A stretch of DNA of 12,837 nucleotides from an uncultured bacterium (GCA_903873095.1 CAIQMU010000057.1:1-12837); one strand, 5' to 3'. Numbered from the stretch's first letter, positions 6,308 to 12,837 are shown. Made by a program: numbers and translations. The notes: generated by a model from the letters alone, not told the origin.

Positions 6308-6975
6308 TTCCGAGTGAGAAAAAAATCATTACTTCATTTCTACTCGAGGCTCTCATAATCTTTGGGGCTTCTTTTGTTGTAAGTTTTTTAGGAACACTTC
6401 CTCTTGGTATTTTAAATACAACAGCGAATCATGTTGCTATGAACCAAGGAATCATCGCAGCATGTTATTTTATGCTAGGTGCCATTTTAATAGAAATTCC
6501 CTATTCTCTCATTGCAATACTAGGCTCACATTATATTTACAAGAGTAATTATTTATTTACCGTATTTAAGTTCACAAGCAGTCTTTTAATGTTTTGTATC
6601 GGTTTCTGGTATCTTATTCATAATCCCATTGCAATGAATATGAATATCATGATGACACCCATTGGAAAAACACACCTTTTTATACTTGGTATTATATTAA
6701 GCACTTTAAATGTTGCAGGAATTCCATTTTGGCTTTTTTGGGGAACCCACTTGATTAAAAAGGGATTTTTATCAATCAAGCCCATCCCCATTTCTCTTTA
6801 TGCAGTTGGAATTGCAACGGGAACATTAATGGGATTTCTTGTGTTTATAAAAACAAGTACTTTTTTATTTAAAACACTTACTATTAATGCACTCATATCT
6901 CAGCATATTATTGGTTTAGTTCTTATTTTTATTGCATTTTTCCAAATCATCCAATCATTTCGACGACAATCGTGA
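6304..6975 (+). CDS. LysE/RhtB-like membrane permease
   Basis: This 223-residue polytopic membrane protein has about six hydrophobic segments (roughly 12-32, 48-76, 82-106, 122-146, 161-184 and 196-216). The first and second helices with the intervening sequence (SFLGTLPLGILNTTANHVAMNQGIIAACYFMLGAILIEIPYSL, written here as a region) resemble the LysE/RhtB amino-acid exporter signature, in which a Gly/Pro-rich turn ends helix 1 and a Gly-rich helix 2 follows. Transport direction and substrate are unknown. I chose the ATG at 6304 because it overlaps the upstream TGA as ATGA and gives a clean N-terminus (MIPSEKK). An earlier in-frame ATG at 6253 would add 17 residues inside the DoxX-like gene. 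The C-terminus is basic (SFRRQS). Confidence 0.72.
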   Translation: MIPSEKKIITSFLLEALIIFGASFVVSFLGTLPLGILNTTANHVAMNQGIIAACYFMLGAILIEIPYSLIAILGSHYIYKSNYLFTVFKFTSSLLMFCIGFWYLIHNPIAMNMNIMMTPIGKTHLFILGIILSTLNVAGIPFWLFWGTHLIKKGFLSIKPIPISLYAVGIATGTLMGFLVFIKTSTFLFKTLTINALISQHIIGLVLIFIAFFQIIQSFRRQS

Positions 6976-6978
6976 TAT

Positions 6979-6984
6979 TATAAT
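6979..6984 (+). promoter_or_regulatory. -10 box (TATAAT) before the S9 peptidase gene
   Basis: A consensus TATAAT ends 6 nt before the ATG at 6991 and starts 3 nt after the previous stop codon. Its spacing supports the 6991 ATG over the in-frame GTG at 6985, which directly abuts the box. Confidence 0.55.
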
Positions 6985-6990
6985 GTGATC

Positions 6991-8640
6991 ATGTCACGAA
7001 AACTTTTTATTGGAATAATAGGAATACTGATTTCCCTTATTGCCTCACACACATGCTTCGCAGATCCTCTTTGGTATGGGAACATTGTCAGTGTTTCAGG
7101 AGATACTGCATTGCTTGAATTTCGTGGACTTGAAAAAAAACATGATATGTCATGTGTTATTTCAACTCGTGAATGTTCTGAAACTTCACCATTCTTAACA
7201 AACACGATCCTTTCTCCTAATACATCTTCACATAAAAATAATTTTCGATTCCCAAGTATAAGCATCCACAGAAACGGCTCTTCTAATAATATTTTTAAAT
7301 TCTATACAACCATCAGCTCATCAAACAAACGAACACTCTCACTTGTAAATACAAAAACTAAAAAAACATACTCTATCAGTAGTGCGCTCCATTTTTGGAA
7401 CCTCCTTGATTTACAACCTCGTGTTTCAAAATTTTCTCCCGACAACACAAAACTCGCTTATATTGATGATCGATCAGGATTCATATCGCTTTACATTACC
7501 AACCTTACAACACTTTCAAAAACTGGCCTATCGGGAACAAAAATAACATCTGACGTTTCTGTTGGTGATTTTACATTTGCGGACTCTCATACACTTCTCT
7601 ATGTTGCAAACACAACAAACGATCCCTATGATTGGGTTTTGTATTCTTATGACACCAATACACAAGTAACCACATCCCTTGCTCACCATCTCACCTACGA
7701 CAGCATCCTCCATCAATCAGGAAATTCCATCGTATTTACAAAACTCGGACCACTTGGAACAATTCCTGTTATTCTCACTGATTATCACGGAATAGATTTA
7801 CAAGATTTTAAACTACCCATTTCAACACCCGCATCTACAAATACTATTTCATATACGTATCAAAACATTGCAGGTTTCGACACCGTTGTCATGTCTAATC
7901 ACACGATCGATACAGTAAAACACCCCTTAATTATTTGGCTTCACGGCGGACCCTATCGACAATCAAGTTTTGTTCGCCACACATACATCAGTTATGGTGT
8001 GTATGATTGGGATTTGGAACAAGCCGTAAACCAAGGTGCGTACGTTGTTAAAATCGACTACCCAGGCAGTTACGGCAGTGGTCGAAAAAATACTGAGAGT
8101 ATCAAATCCGGCGTGGGACTTGTTGATGTAAAATCTGTTGAAGATGTTATCAATGACTTTGTTGCGCATAATACTGTTGATGGAGTTTACCTTGTTGGAA
8201 ATAGTTACGGCGGATATTTAGCACTGCGAACAGCTGTTGCGTATCCTGATCAAGTTGACGGAGCACTGTCTATCAATGGAATAACTGATTGGCAAAGCCT
8301 CATGATTTTTTACAAAAATTCTATCTTCAATGAATTCTTCGGAGGATTACCAAGTTCACATAATAAAAAATTATTTGCTCAGGCAAGCATCTTTTCTCGT
8401 GTTAAAAACTTGAAACATCCTGTCTATATTATCCAAGGTGAAGTTGATTCTACGGTTCCTAAATTTCAAGCGACTACTCTCAAATCAGCACTTGATACAG
8501 CAGGAAAACAATCAATGCTTCTTATGATTCCAAACGAAAATCATGTGTTTGAAAAAGATTCAAGTATTAATACTATTTGTACAACACTCTTTCAAATGGT
8601 TGGGTTTAGTGATACATCATCATGTAATCTAAATGGATAA
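6991..8640 (+). CDS. Secreted S9 (prolyl oligopeptidase) family serine peptidase
   Basis: This protein of 549 residues carries a signal peptide (MSRKLFIGIIGILISLIASHTCFA, cleavage likely before DPLW), so it acts outside the membrane. The N-terminal half (about 25-290) is rich in beta strands with repeated motifs such as FSPDNTKLAYIDD, consistent with a short beta-propeller. The C-terminal alpha/beta hydrolase domain has WLHGGP (oxyanion region, about 313), GNSYGG with nucleophile S405, D486 in QGEVDSTVP and H518 in NENHVFEK. The Ser-Asp and Asp-His distances (81 and 32 residues) fit family S9. Members cleave short peptides, often after Pro, or as acyl-/dipeptidyl-peptidases; specificity cannot be read here. 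No terminator follows, so readthrough into the downstream operon is possible. Confidence 0.9.
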   Translation: MSRKLFIGIIGILISLIASHTCFADPLWYGNIVSVSGDTALLEFRGLEKKHDMSCVISTRECSETSPFLTNTILSPNTSSHKNNFRFPSISIHRNGSSNNIFKFYTTISSSNKRTLSLVNTKTKKTYSISSALHFWNLLDLQPRVSKFSPDNTKLAYIDDRSGFISLYITNLTTLSKTGLSGTKITSDVSVGDFTFADSHTLLYVANTTNDPYDWVLYSYDTNTQVTTSLAHHLTYDSILHQSGNSIVFTKLGPLGTIPVILTDYHGIDLQDFKLPISTPASTNTISYTYQNIAGFDTVVMSNHTIDTVKHPLIIWLHGGPYRQSSFVRHTYISYGVYDWDLEQAVNQGAYVVKIDYPGSYGSGRKNTESIKSGVGLVDVKSVEDVINDFVAHNTVDGVYLVGNSYGGYLALRTAVAYPDQVDGALSINGITDWQSLMIFYKNSIFNEFFGGLPSSHNKKLFAQASIFSRVKNLKHPVYIIQGEVDSTVPKFQATTLKSALDTAGKQSMLLMIPNENHVFEKDSSINTICTTLFQMVGFSDTSSCNLNG

Positions 8641-8655
8641 TCCTTGTGATGATCC

Positions 8656-8683
8656 TTGCAATTTTTGATAATTAATTTATACT
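8656..8683 (+). promoter_or_regulatory. Promoter of the PqqD-GT-kinase-GT-nucleotidyltransferase operon
   Basis: TTGCAA (8656-8661) and TATACT (8678-8683) are separated by 16 nt. The -10 ends 10 nt before the ATG at 8694, giving a leader of zero to a few bases. This is the best-formed -35/-10 pair on the plus strand. Confidence 0.6.
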
Positions 8684-8693
8684 GACCCTTGTC

Positions 8694-9071
8694 ATGGTTA
8701 CTACAAAAACATATCGTATTGATCGCAATAAAGCGATTAGTGAAACCCTCGATGGAGAAACGATTATCATCAATCTTGAAACGGGAACTTACTACAGTAT
8801 GAATGAGGCCGGGACTGCTGTCTGGGACGCTATCGGAAAAGAATTACCCATTAATGTTACAGAATCATTCGTAACTGATTTTTTGGTTTTCCTTGAACGA
8901 GAAAACTTGATTGCCAATCTGTCTGAATCTGAATCTGAATTATCAGCGTGTTTTACTGCAAATGAAAAACCTGTCATTGAAAAATATAGCGATATGCAAG
9001 AAATGCTTCTTGCTGATCCTATTCACGATGTTGATACGGCTGGTTGGCCAAAAATGAAAGATGTTGAATAA
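8694..9071 (+). CDS. PqqD-like (RiPP recognition element) protein with conserved-looking C-terminal tail
   Basis: This protein of 125 residues is PqqD-like. Residues about 5-75 form a PqqD/RRE-like winged-helix domain: GETIIINLETGTYYSMNEAGTAVWDAI (21-47) is the family's beta-hairpin plus first helix, and FVTDFLVFLERENLIANL (59-76) its last helix. PqqD proteins bind leader peptides and deliver them to modifying enzymes. A Ser-Glu linker (SESESE, 77-82, encoded by three TCTGAA repeats) separates a 34-residue tail: KPVIEKYSDMQEMLLADPIHD (92-112), then VDTAGWPKMK. From memory, tails of the form DPIHDVD...GWP recur on proteins near HprK-like kinases and PF14907 proteins, but I cannot verify this here. 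It is the first gene of the operon. PQQ synthesis genes are absent. Confidence 0.85.
   Translation: MVTTKTYRIDRNKAISETLDGETIIINLETGTYYSMNEAGTAVWDAIGKELPINVTESFVTDFLVFLERENLIANLSESESELSACFTANEKPVIEKYSDMQEMLLADPIHDVDTAGWPKMKDVE
8922..8939 (+). repeat. Triple TCTGAA hexanucleotide repeat
   Basis: Three perfect in-frame copies of TCTGAA encode Ser-Glu three times at the domain-tail junction of the PqqD-like protein. Copy-number change would alter linker length without shifting the frame. Confidence 0.8.
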
Positions 9072-9075
9072 TACT

Positions 9076-9759
9076 ATGTCCATGCACCTTATTTCGGTAA
9101 TTATTCCGTATTATAAAGGAGAGCGTTTCATTGCCGAGACGCTTAATTCGGTATTTCGACAACAGTATCCAAATTTGGAAATCATTATTGTAAATGATGG
9201 ATCACCTGTTGATTCACTTGTCGCACTTGAACCGTTCCGTGATCGTATTGTTCTTGTTTCTCAAGAAAACAAAGGTCAAGCCTCTGCGCGAAATACCGGA
9301 ATTACATATGCACATGGAGATCTGATTGCATTTCTTGATCAAGATGACATATGGACTGATAATCACCTGGCACTTCTATTGCCGTATGTGATAGGAGAAT
9401 CTTCTTTCGCATTTGCGCAGGGAAAAATTCAAGAATTTCGCACAGACCAAGAAGGCCATATCCATGCGGATGAGCCCAAGCTACATCCAGTAATGATCGG
9501 CTCATCATTATTCACATCAAAAACTATTCATACCGTCGGGATGTTTGACGAGTCCATGCGCGAAGGCGAGGATTTCGATTGGACTGTTCGATTACAAGAA
9601 ACAGGACTCGTTGGTAATATAATTCCGGATGTAACATTTCTCTATCGAAGACATGAAACAAATTATAGTAATACTCCTGATTTTGTTCAGAAAGGAGAAT
9701 TTCTCACCATCAGAAAAAAACTTGAGCGTTTGAAAAGAGATCGGCAAGAAAATAATTAA
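9076..9759 (+). CDS. GT2-family glycosyltransferase
   Basis: This 227-residue cytoplasmic GT-A fold enzyme transfers a sugar from a nucleotide-sugar donor. The Rossmann-like start ISVIIPYYKGERFIAETLNSV (6-26) is followed by VNDGS (39-43), KGQASARNTG (66-75), FLDQDDIW (86-93, the metal-binding DxD as DQDD) and GEDFDW (164-169, general base region). It ends with RRHETNYSNT, similar to RRIHATNTG in the second GT2 of this operon. There is no membrane segment, so it probably works on a soluble or membrane-surface acceptor. Start codons at 9061, 9076 and 9082 are all in frame. I chose 9076 because family members begin only a few residues before the first strand and because 9061 would overlap the PqqD-like gene. 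No Shine-Dalgarno is present. Donor and acceptor are unknown. Confidence 0.9.
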   Translation: MSMHLISVIIPYYKGERFIAETLNSVFRQQYPNLEIIIVNDGSPVDSLVALEPFRDRIVLVSQENKGQASARNTGITYAHGDLIAFLDQDDIWTDNHLALLLPYVIGESSFAFAQGKIQEFRTDQEGHIHADEPKLHPVMIGSSLFTSKTIHTVGMFDESMREGEDFDWTVRLQETGLVGNIIPDVTFLYRRHETNYSNTPDFVQKGEFLTIRKKLERLKRDRQENN

Positions 9760-9768
9760 AACACATTT

Positions 9769-10842
9769 ATGAATCAGCCCCCGAAACACATCCTCATGAA
9801 AAATTTCCTCGCAGTCGAGCGTGGGTATTTTGATCGGGTTCTATATCCATCACTTGTTGAAACACAGCAGATTATTTCTCCTATTACAAAAACATATCTT
9901 ATTGCGGGTCGCCGTGTACGTATTCATTTTTATGGTGAAACCGTTGCACATATTTATTCACTTGCACTAACCCATCATCCGTTATTAGATAATTCAGATG
10001 CTGATCTGACTATTTATGCATGGGACGGAACAACGATTGGGCGGCACATGATGGCACCTTGGGATGAATCAACATTTGAAAAAAACTACACACCTCATCA
10101 AGTGTCGTTTTTTGGTGTTTATGTCGGAGGTGAAGAATCTCTCAGTTTTTATGACGAGGAAACAAAGACCGGATATTTTTGGACCAACGATGCATCTGTA
10201 TTGCCTGACTGGGTAACCGGTGCACCGTTTAGAACAATTTTGCACTGGTTTTTAAACGAATCAAATATTCATTTAATGCATGGTGCTGTGGTTGGAACCA
10301 ACGATTCATCGGTACTCCTCACTGCAAAAAGTGGTTCAGGCAAATCAACAACCGCGCTTTCATGTCTGCTTTCAGGAATGAATTATCTTGCTGACGATTA
10401 TATTGCAATTGAAGGATTAGACAAATCTGTAACAGCTCACAGTCTGTATCATTCAGCAAAAGTAACTAAACATGGACTAACCTTGTTCCCTGAGCTTCAC
10501 GAACACGTATGGAATAAGAATTTTGATGAACGAGAAAAGGCAATCATGTTTATCAACGATGTTTTCCCACATCAAACAAAACGAACTGCGAATCTAAATG
10601 CTGTATTAATTCCTAAAATCAGTTCCGGCCCGACACGACTTGTTCCTGCGACAAAAATTCAGGCATTGGTTGCTATTGCACCAACAACACTTCTTCAACT
10701 TCCTCTTGCTGAAACTGATAAAATTCAAGCGTTCAAAAATATCATTGAAAAAATTCCTTGTTACTTTTTGGAACTTGGACCTGAGATTCGTGAAATTCCT
10801 GATGTTATCAAGTCATTTTTAAATAATGGTACACTTGAGTAG
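9769..10842 (+). CDS. HPr-kinase-like P-loop kinase (HprK-related)
   Basis: This protein of 357 residues has a C-terminal HPr kinase-like P-loop domain. MHGAVVG (170-176) is followed by the Walker A loop AKSGSGKST (186-194) and by LADDY (207-211, D209/D210), which is the arrangement of HprK-type kinases. The N-terminal 160 residues differ from the HprK regulatory domain and are rich in aromatic beta strands. No HPr or other phosphotransferase gene is nearby. In lasso-peptide clusters such proteins phosphorylate the peptide (the paeninodin kinase, from memory), and related ones sit in exopolysaccharide loci. The partner here is probably a protein or peptide made by the same operon, such as the PqqD-like tail; that is inference. 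It starts 9 nt after the first GT2 gene, without Shine-Dalgarno. Confidence 0.88.
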   Translation: MNQPPKHILMKNFLAVERGYFDRVLYPSLVETQQIISPITKTYLIAGRRVRIHFYGETVAHIYSLALTHHPLLDNSDADLTIYAWDGTTIGRHMMAPWDESTFEKNYTPHQVSFFGVYVGGEESLSFYDEETKTGYFWTNDASVLPDWVTGAPFRTILHWFLNESNIHLMHGAVVGTNDSSVLLTAKSGSGKSTTALSCLLSGMNYLADDYIAIEGLDKSVTAHSLYHSAKVTKHGLTLFPELHEHVWNKNFDEREKAIMFINDVFPHQTKRTANLNAVLIPKISSGPTRLVPATKIQALVAIAPTTLLQLPLAETDKIQAFKNIIEKIPCYFLELGPEIREIPDVIKSFLNNGTLE

Positions 10843-10846
10843 TATT

Positions 10847-11539
10847 ATGAATTCTTCATCACCCCTCGTCAGTGTTATCCTCCCTGTTTATAACATGGAA
10901 AAATATGTCGCCGAATCGATTCACAGTGTTTTAGATCAGACATATAACAACATCGAGATTATTTGTATCAACGATGGATCAACTGACAACTCACTCGAAT
11001 TATTAAAAACGTTTGGAAACAAGATTATTATTGTTGAATGCGCACAAAACGGCGGGATCGGCGCAGCGCGAAATGCGGGAATTGCTGTCGCAACAGGTGA
11101 CTTTTTGGCTCTCATGGATGCAGATGATATGTGGGAACCTGCAAAAATAGAAACTCAAATAAATCAGTTCAAGCGAAATACGCATCTTGATATTTCGTTT
11201 TGTTATATGAAATGTTTTCTCAGTCCTGATCTGCCTGATGAAATAAAAGCAATTCGTCATTGCCCACCAGAACCCATGCCAGGACAAGTATCCGCAACCG
11301 CAATGATTAAAACATCGTCATTTTGGAAAGTAGGATTATTTGATCCAAAATGGCGCGTCGGTGAATTTATTGATTGGATGACCAAGGCGATCGAACACGG
11401 ACTAACATATGAAATGCTTCCAGATGCATTTCTCCTTCGTCGTATTCATGCAACAAACACTGGTGTAATCGAACGACCATCGCGCACTGACTACTTGAAA
11501 ATAGTAAAGGCAGCACTCGACCGCAAACGATCTATGTAA
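10847..11539 (+). CDS. Second GT2-family glycosyltransferase
   Basis: This protein of 230 residues is a paralogue-like partner of the first GT2. It has VSVILPVYNMEKYVAESIHSV (8-28), INDGSTDNS, GGIGAARNAG, LMDADDMW with the DxD metal site, VGEFIDW in place of GEDFDW, and RRIHATNTG near the end. The missing acidic residue in the GED-like motif (GEF) may alter catalysis or simply move the base. Cysteine-rich FCYMKCFLS at about 126-134 is unlike the first GT2. There is no membrane segment. Its ATG at 10847 lies 4 nt after the kinase stop; an in-frame ATG at 10826 would overlap the kinase by 17 nt. Co-operonic with the kinase and nucleotidyltransferase, it probably acts on the same acceptor, which is unknown. 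Confidence 0.88.
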   Translation: MNSSSPLVSVILPVYNMEKYVAESIHSVLDQTYNNIEIICINDGSTDNSLELLKTFGNKIIIVECAQNGGIGAARNAGIAVATGDFLALMDADDMWEPAKIETQINQFKRNTHLDISFCYMKCFLSPDLPDEIKAIRHCPPEPMPGQVSATAMIKTSSFWKVGLFDPKWRVGEFIDWMTKAIEHGLTYEMLPDAFLLRRIHATNTGVIERPSRTDYLKIVKAALDRKRSM

Positions 11540-11544
11540 TTTAT

Positions 11545-12765
11545 ATGAATAAGCTTATTAAAAAATTACCTATTCCTGAAAGTTTTCCAAACAAAGAAGA
11601 AACTCTCACCCTTAAACTCATTCTATGCAAAGATGAAGAATTTTTAACTATGTGGGAAATATGGAAATCATCTGTCGTGTTTGATGATATTGATTTTGCA
11701 ACACTCAGAATTCTTCCTATGGTATACACACGCTTGATTAATCTTGGTATTTCTGATGAATTAGCCGGCAAGATCAAGGGGGCTTATCGCATGGCTTGGG
11801 CTAAAAATCAAAAAACATTACATTCTGCCGCAGATGCCATCAAACTTCTAATGGATGCCGGCATTCCTGTTATGGTTCTCAAGGGTATTCCCTTGCTTGT
11901 TAATTATTACAAAGACACTGGTGCCAGATTTATGGGCGATGCTGATATTCTTGTAAAACCAGGCGATGTAAAAAAATCAATCGAACTACTCCGAAAAAAT
12001 AATTGGCACTATGTCGATAAAGCATTCGAATCAGCGCACAATTCAAATACGGCTGGTATTATGAATGTCACCAAAGAAACAAATTTTCAAGATTCGAATG
12101 GAAATGAAATCGATGTGCACTGGGGACTTTTTCACAGTACCAATAGACTCGGATTACTTGATCAATTATTTGGTAATAATCATGACCATATTCTTGCATT
12201 CGAAGACTTGGAGCCACGATCGTTACCTATCTCATTCGCAGGTACATCTTGCATGATGCCTTCACACGAAGATTCTCTCATTCATGTTATCGCCCATGGT
12301 TCTGTACGAAATGACCATCGCGCGATTCGTTGGGTAACGGACGCAACTGCGATTATTCGAAACTCATCACTTGATTGGGATTATCTATTGCAGCAGACAC
12401 AAAAATTTTCATTTGTTATTGAAATGCAGGTAGCGCTTCGTTACCTAAAAGAAACATACTCTGTAGAAATTCCTGATGATTTCTTGCGAACCCTTGCAAC
12501 TATTCCTGTAAAAAAATCCAATATCAAGCGTTATTATAAAAATGCAAACGGAACTCCGTATACATTACTTGGTGCATTTCCCTTGCTATGGCGAACGTAT
12601 TGGTCATCACATAAACACGGATCATTCTTAAAACGAACTGTCGGATTCCTTGATTACAGCGCAAAATCATTCGGCCTTCCAAACAAACGATCCCTTGTAT
12701 CATTCGCAGTAAAAAAATATATCGAACGACTTACCTATTACTTGAAAAAAATATTCCAAAAATAA
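11545..12765 (+). CDS. Nucleotidyltransferase-fold protein, PF14907 type
   Basis: This soluble protein has 406 residues. The nucleotidyltransferase core starts near 107: VMVLKGIPLLVNYY, then GARFMGDADILVKP (126-139) with the metal pair D132 and D134, and later NEIDVHWGLFHST (about 188-200), which carries the third acidic residue. This order (LKG...R.mgDaDiLV...iDvHW) matches the uncharacterised nucleotidyltransferase family PF14907. The C-terminal half is mainly helical (HVIAHGSVRNDHRAIRWVTD, then the end). In the pseudomycoidin lasso cluster a homologue is reported, as I recall, to add hexose to a phosphorylated peptide. Here it may transfer NMP or a sugar to the kinase product, which is inference. 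It starts 5 nt after the second GT2 and ends at a strong hairpin. Confidence 0.85.
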   Translation: MNKLIKKLPIPESFPNKEETLTLKLILCKDEEFLTMWEIWKSSVVFDDIDFATLRILPMVYTRLINLGISDELAGKIKGAYRMAWAKNQKTLHSAADAIKLLMDAGIPVMVLKGIPLLVNYYKDTGARFMGDADILVKPGDVKKSIELLRKNNWHYVDKAFESAHNSNTAGIMNVTKETNFQDSNGNEIDVHWGLFHSTNRLGLLDQLFGNNHDHILAFEDLEPRSLPISFAGTSCMMPSHEDSLIHVIAHGSVRNDHRAIRWVTDATAIIRNSSLDWDYLLQQTQKFSFVIEMQVALRYLKETYSVEIPDDFLRTLATIPVKKSNIKRYYKNANGTPYTLLGAFPLLWRTYWSSHKHGSFLKRTVGFLDYSAKSFGLPNKRSLVSFAVKKYIERLTYYLKKIFQK

Positions 12766-12794
12766 AACACCGCGATGATCGCGGTGTTTTATTT
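12764..12794. terminator. Strong, nearly symmetric terminator ending the operon
   Basis: A 12-bp perfect stem AAAACACCGCGA / TCGCGGTGTTTT (12764-12775 with 12779-12790) has loop TGA and T/A-rich flanks on both sides. The TAA stop of the nucleotidyltransferase (12763-12765) overlaps its left edge. The symmetry would allow it to terminate a converging minus-strand gene as well. Confidence 0.9.
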
Positions 12795-12801
12795 TAAACT
12801 A

Positions 12802-12837
12802 TTAGATCAACTGCTGACCTGATGTAATTTGTGATGT
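12802..12837 (-). CDS. Possible C-terminus of a converging gene cut by the right edge
   Basis: On the minus strand the last 33 bases read as eleven open codons ending QITSGQQLI, with a TAA stop at 12802-12804, just beyond the symmetric terminator. Only eleven codons are visible, so coding status rests on the terminator's symmetry and is weak. Confidence 0.25.
   Translation of the reverse strand, partial: TSQITSGQQLI

Noticed and set aside
6985..6990. GTG start for the S9 peptidase
   Set aside because: The GTG directly abuts the -10 box, leaving no room for transcription start. The ATG at 6991 has the spacing seen at the other genes and gives a normal signal peptide.
9769..10842. Canonical HPr kinase/phosphorylase of carbon regulation
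   Set aside because: The N-terminal regulatory domain is absent and no HPr or PTS gene is present. The neighbours (PqqD-like, PF14907) point to the peptide- or polysaccharide-associated HprK-like group.
8694..12765. A PQQ or ordinary lasso-peptide biosynthetic cluster
   Set aside because: No radical SAM PqqE, no asparagine-synthetase-like cyclase, no transglutaminase-like protease and no separate precursor peptide are visible in the window.
1..12837. Alternative genetic code with TGA as glycine (Gracilibacteria type)
   Set aside because: TGA ends the DoxX-like gene in an ATGA overlap, the LysE-like gene just before a promoter and the 150-aa gene just before a terminator. No gene contains an in-frame TGA.

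Overview
The window looks like chromosomal DNA from a small-genome bacterium, most likely a member of the Candidate Phyla Radiation (Patescibacteria). That assignment is an inference. It rests on AT-rich, compact gene packing, a CxxC-x17-CxxC zinc-ribbon protein with a basic low-complexity tail, a DUF378 membrane protein, a short RSH enzyme without the C-terminal regulatory domains, and almost no Shine-Dalgarno sites. TGA is used as a normal stop: three genes end at TGA, one directly before a terminator and one in an ATGA overlap. The Gly-TGA code of Gracilibacteria is therefore not in use.

Layout, left to right: (1) a minus-strand gene cut by the left edge, with an acidic linker. (2) A plus-strand housekeeping stretch: a (p)ppGpp synthetase/hydrolase (384-1847), an AI-2E-family permease (1869-2849) and a DUF378 membrane protein (2938-3174). 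(3) Three minus-strand genes: a GNAT acetyltransferase, an unrecognised 150-aa protein and the zinc-ribbon protein. Two identical terminator hairpins occur in this part. (4) A plus-strand envelope and export group: a membrane-anchored polysaccharide deacetylase, a DoxX-like membrane protein, a LysE/RhtB-like permease and a secreted S9-family peptidase. (5) A five-gene operon (8694-12765) with one good promoter and one strong terminator: PqqD-like protein, GT2 glycosyltransferase, HPr-kinase-like P-loop kinase, second GT2 glycosyltransferase, and a PF14907-type nucleotidyltransferase. A possible converging gene is cut by the right edge.

The five-gene operon is the most interesting part. PqqD-like RiPP-recognition proteins, HprK-like kinases and PF14907 nucleotidyltransferases occur together in lasso-peptide tailoring clusters, where the kinase phosphorylates a peptide and the nucleotidyltransferase-like enzyme then adds hexose. 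Here the lasso cyclase and the leader protease are absent and two glycosyltransferases are present. The PqqD-like protein carries a C-terminal tail, separated by a Ser-Glu linker, that could itself be the substrate. This suggests an undescribed peptide or protein phosphorylation and glycosylation system. That function is a hypothesis.

A second theme is transcription architecture. At least seven genes have a TATAAT-like -10 box ending 6-10 nt before the chosen start codon, several of them with the TGn extension. This predicts leaderless mRNAs as the main mode of initiation here.
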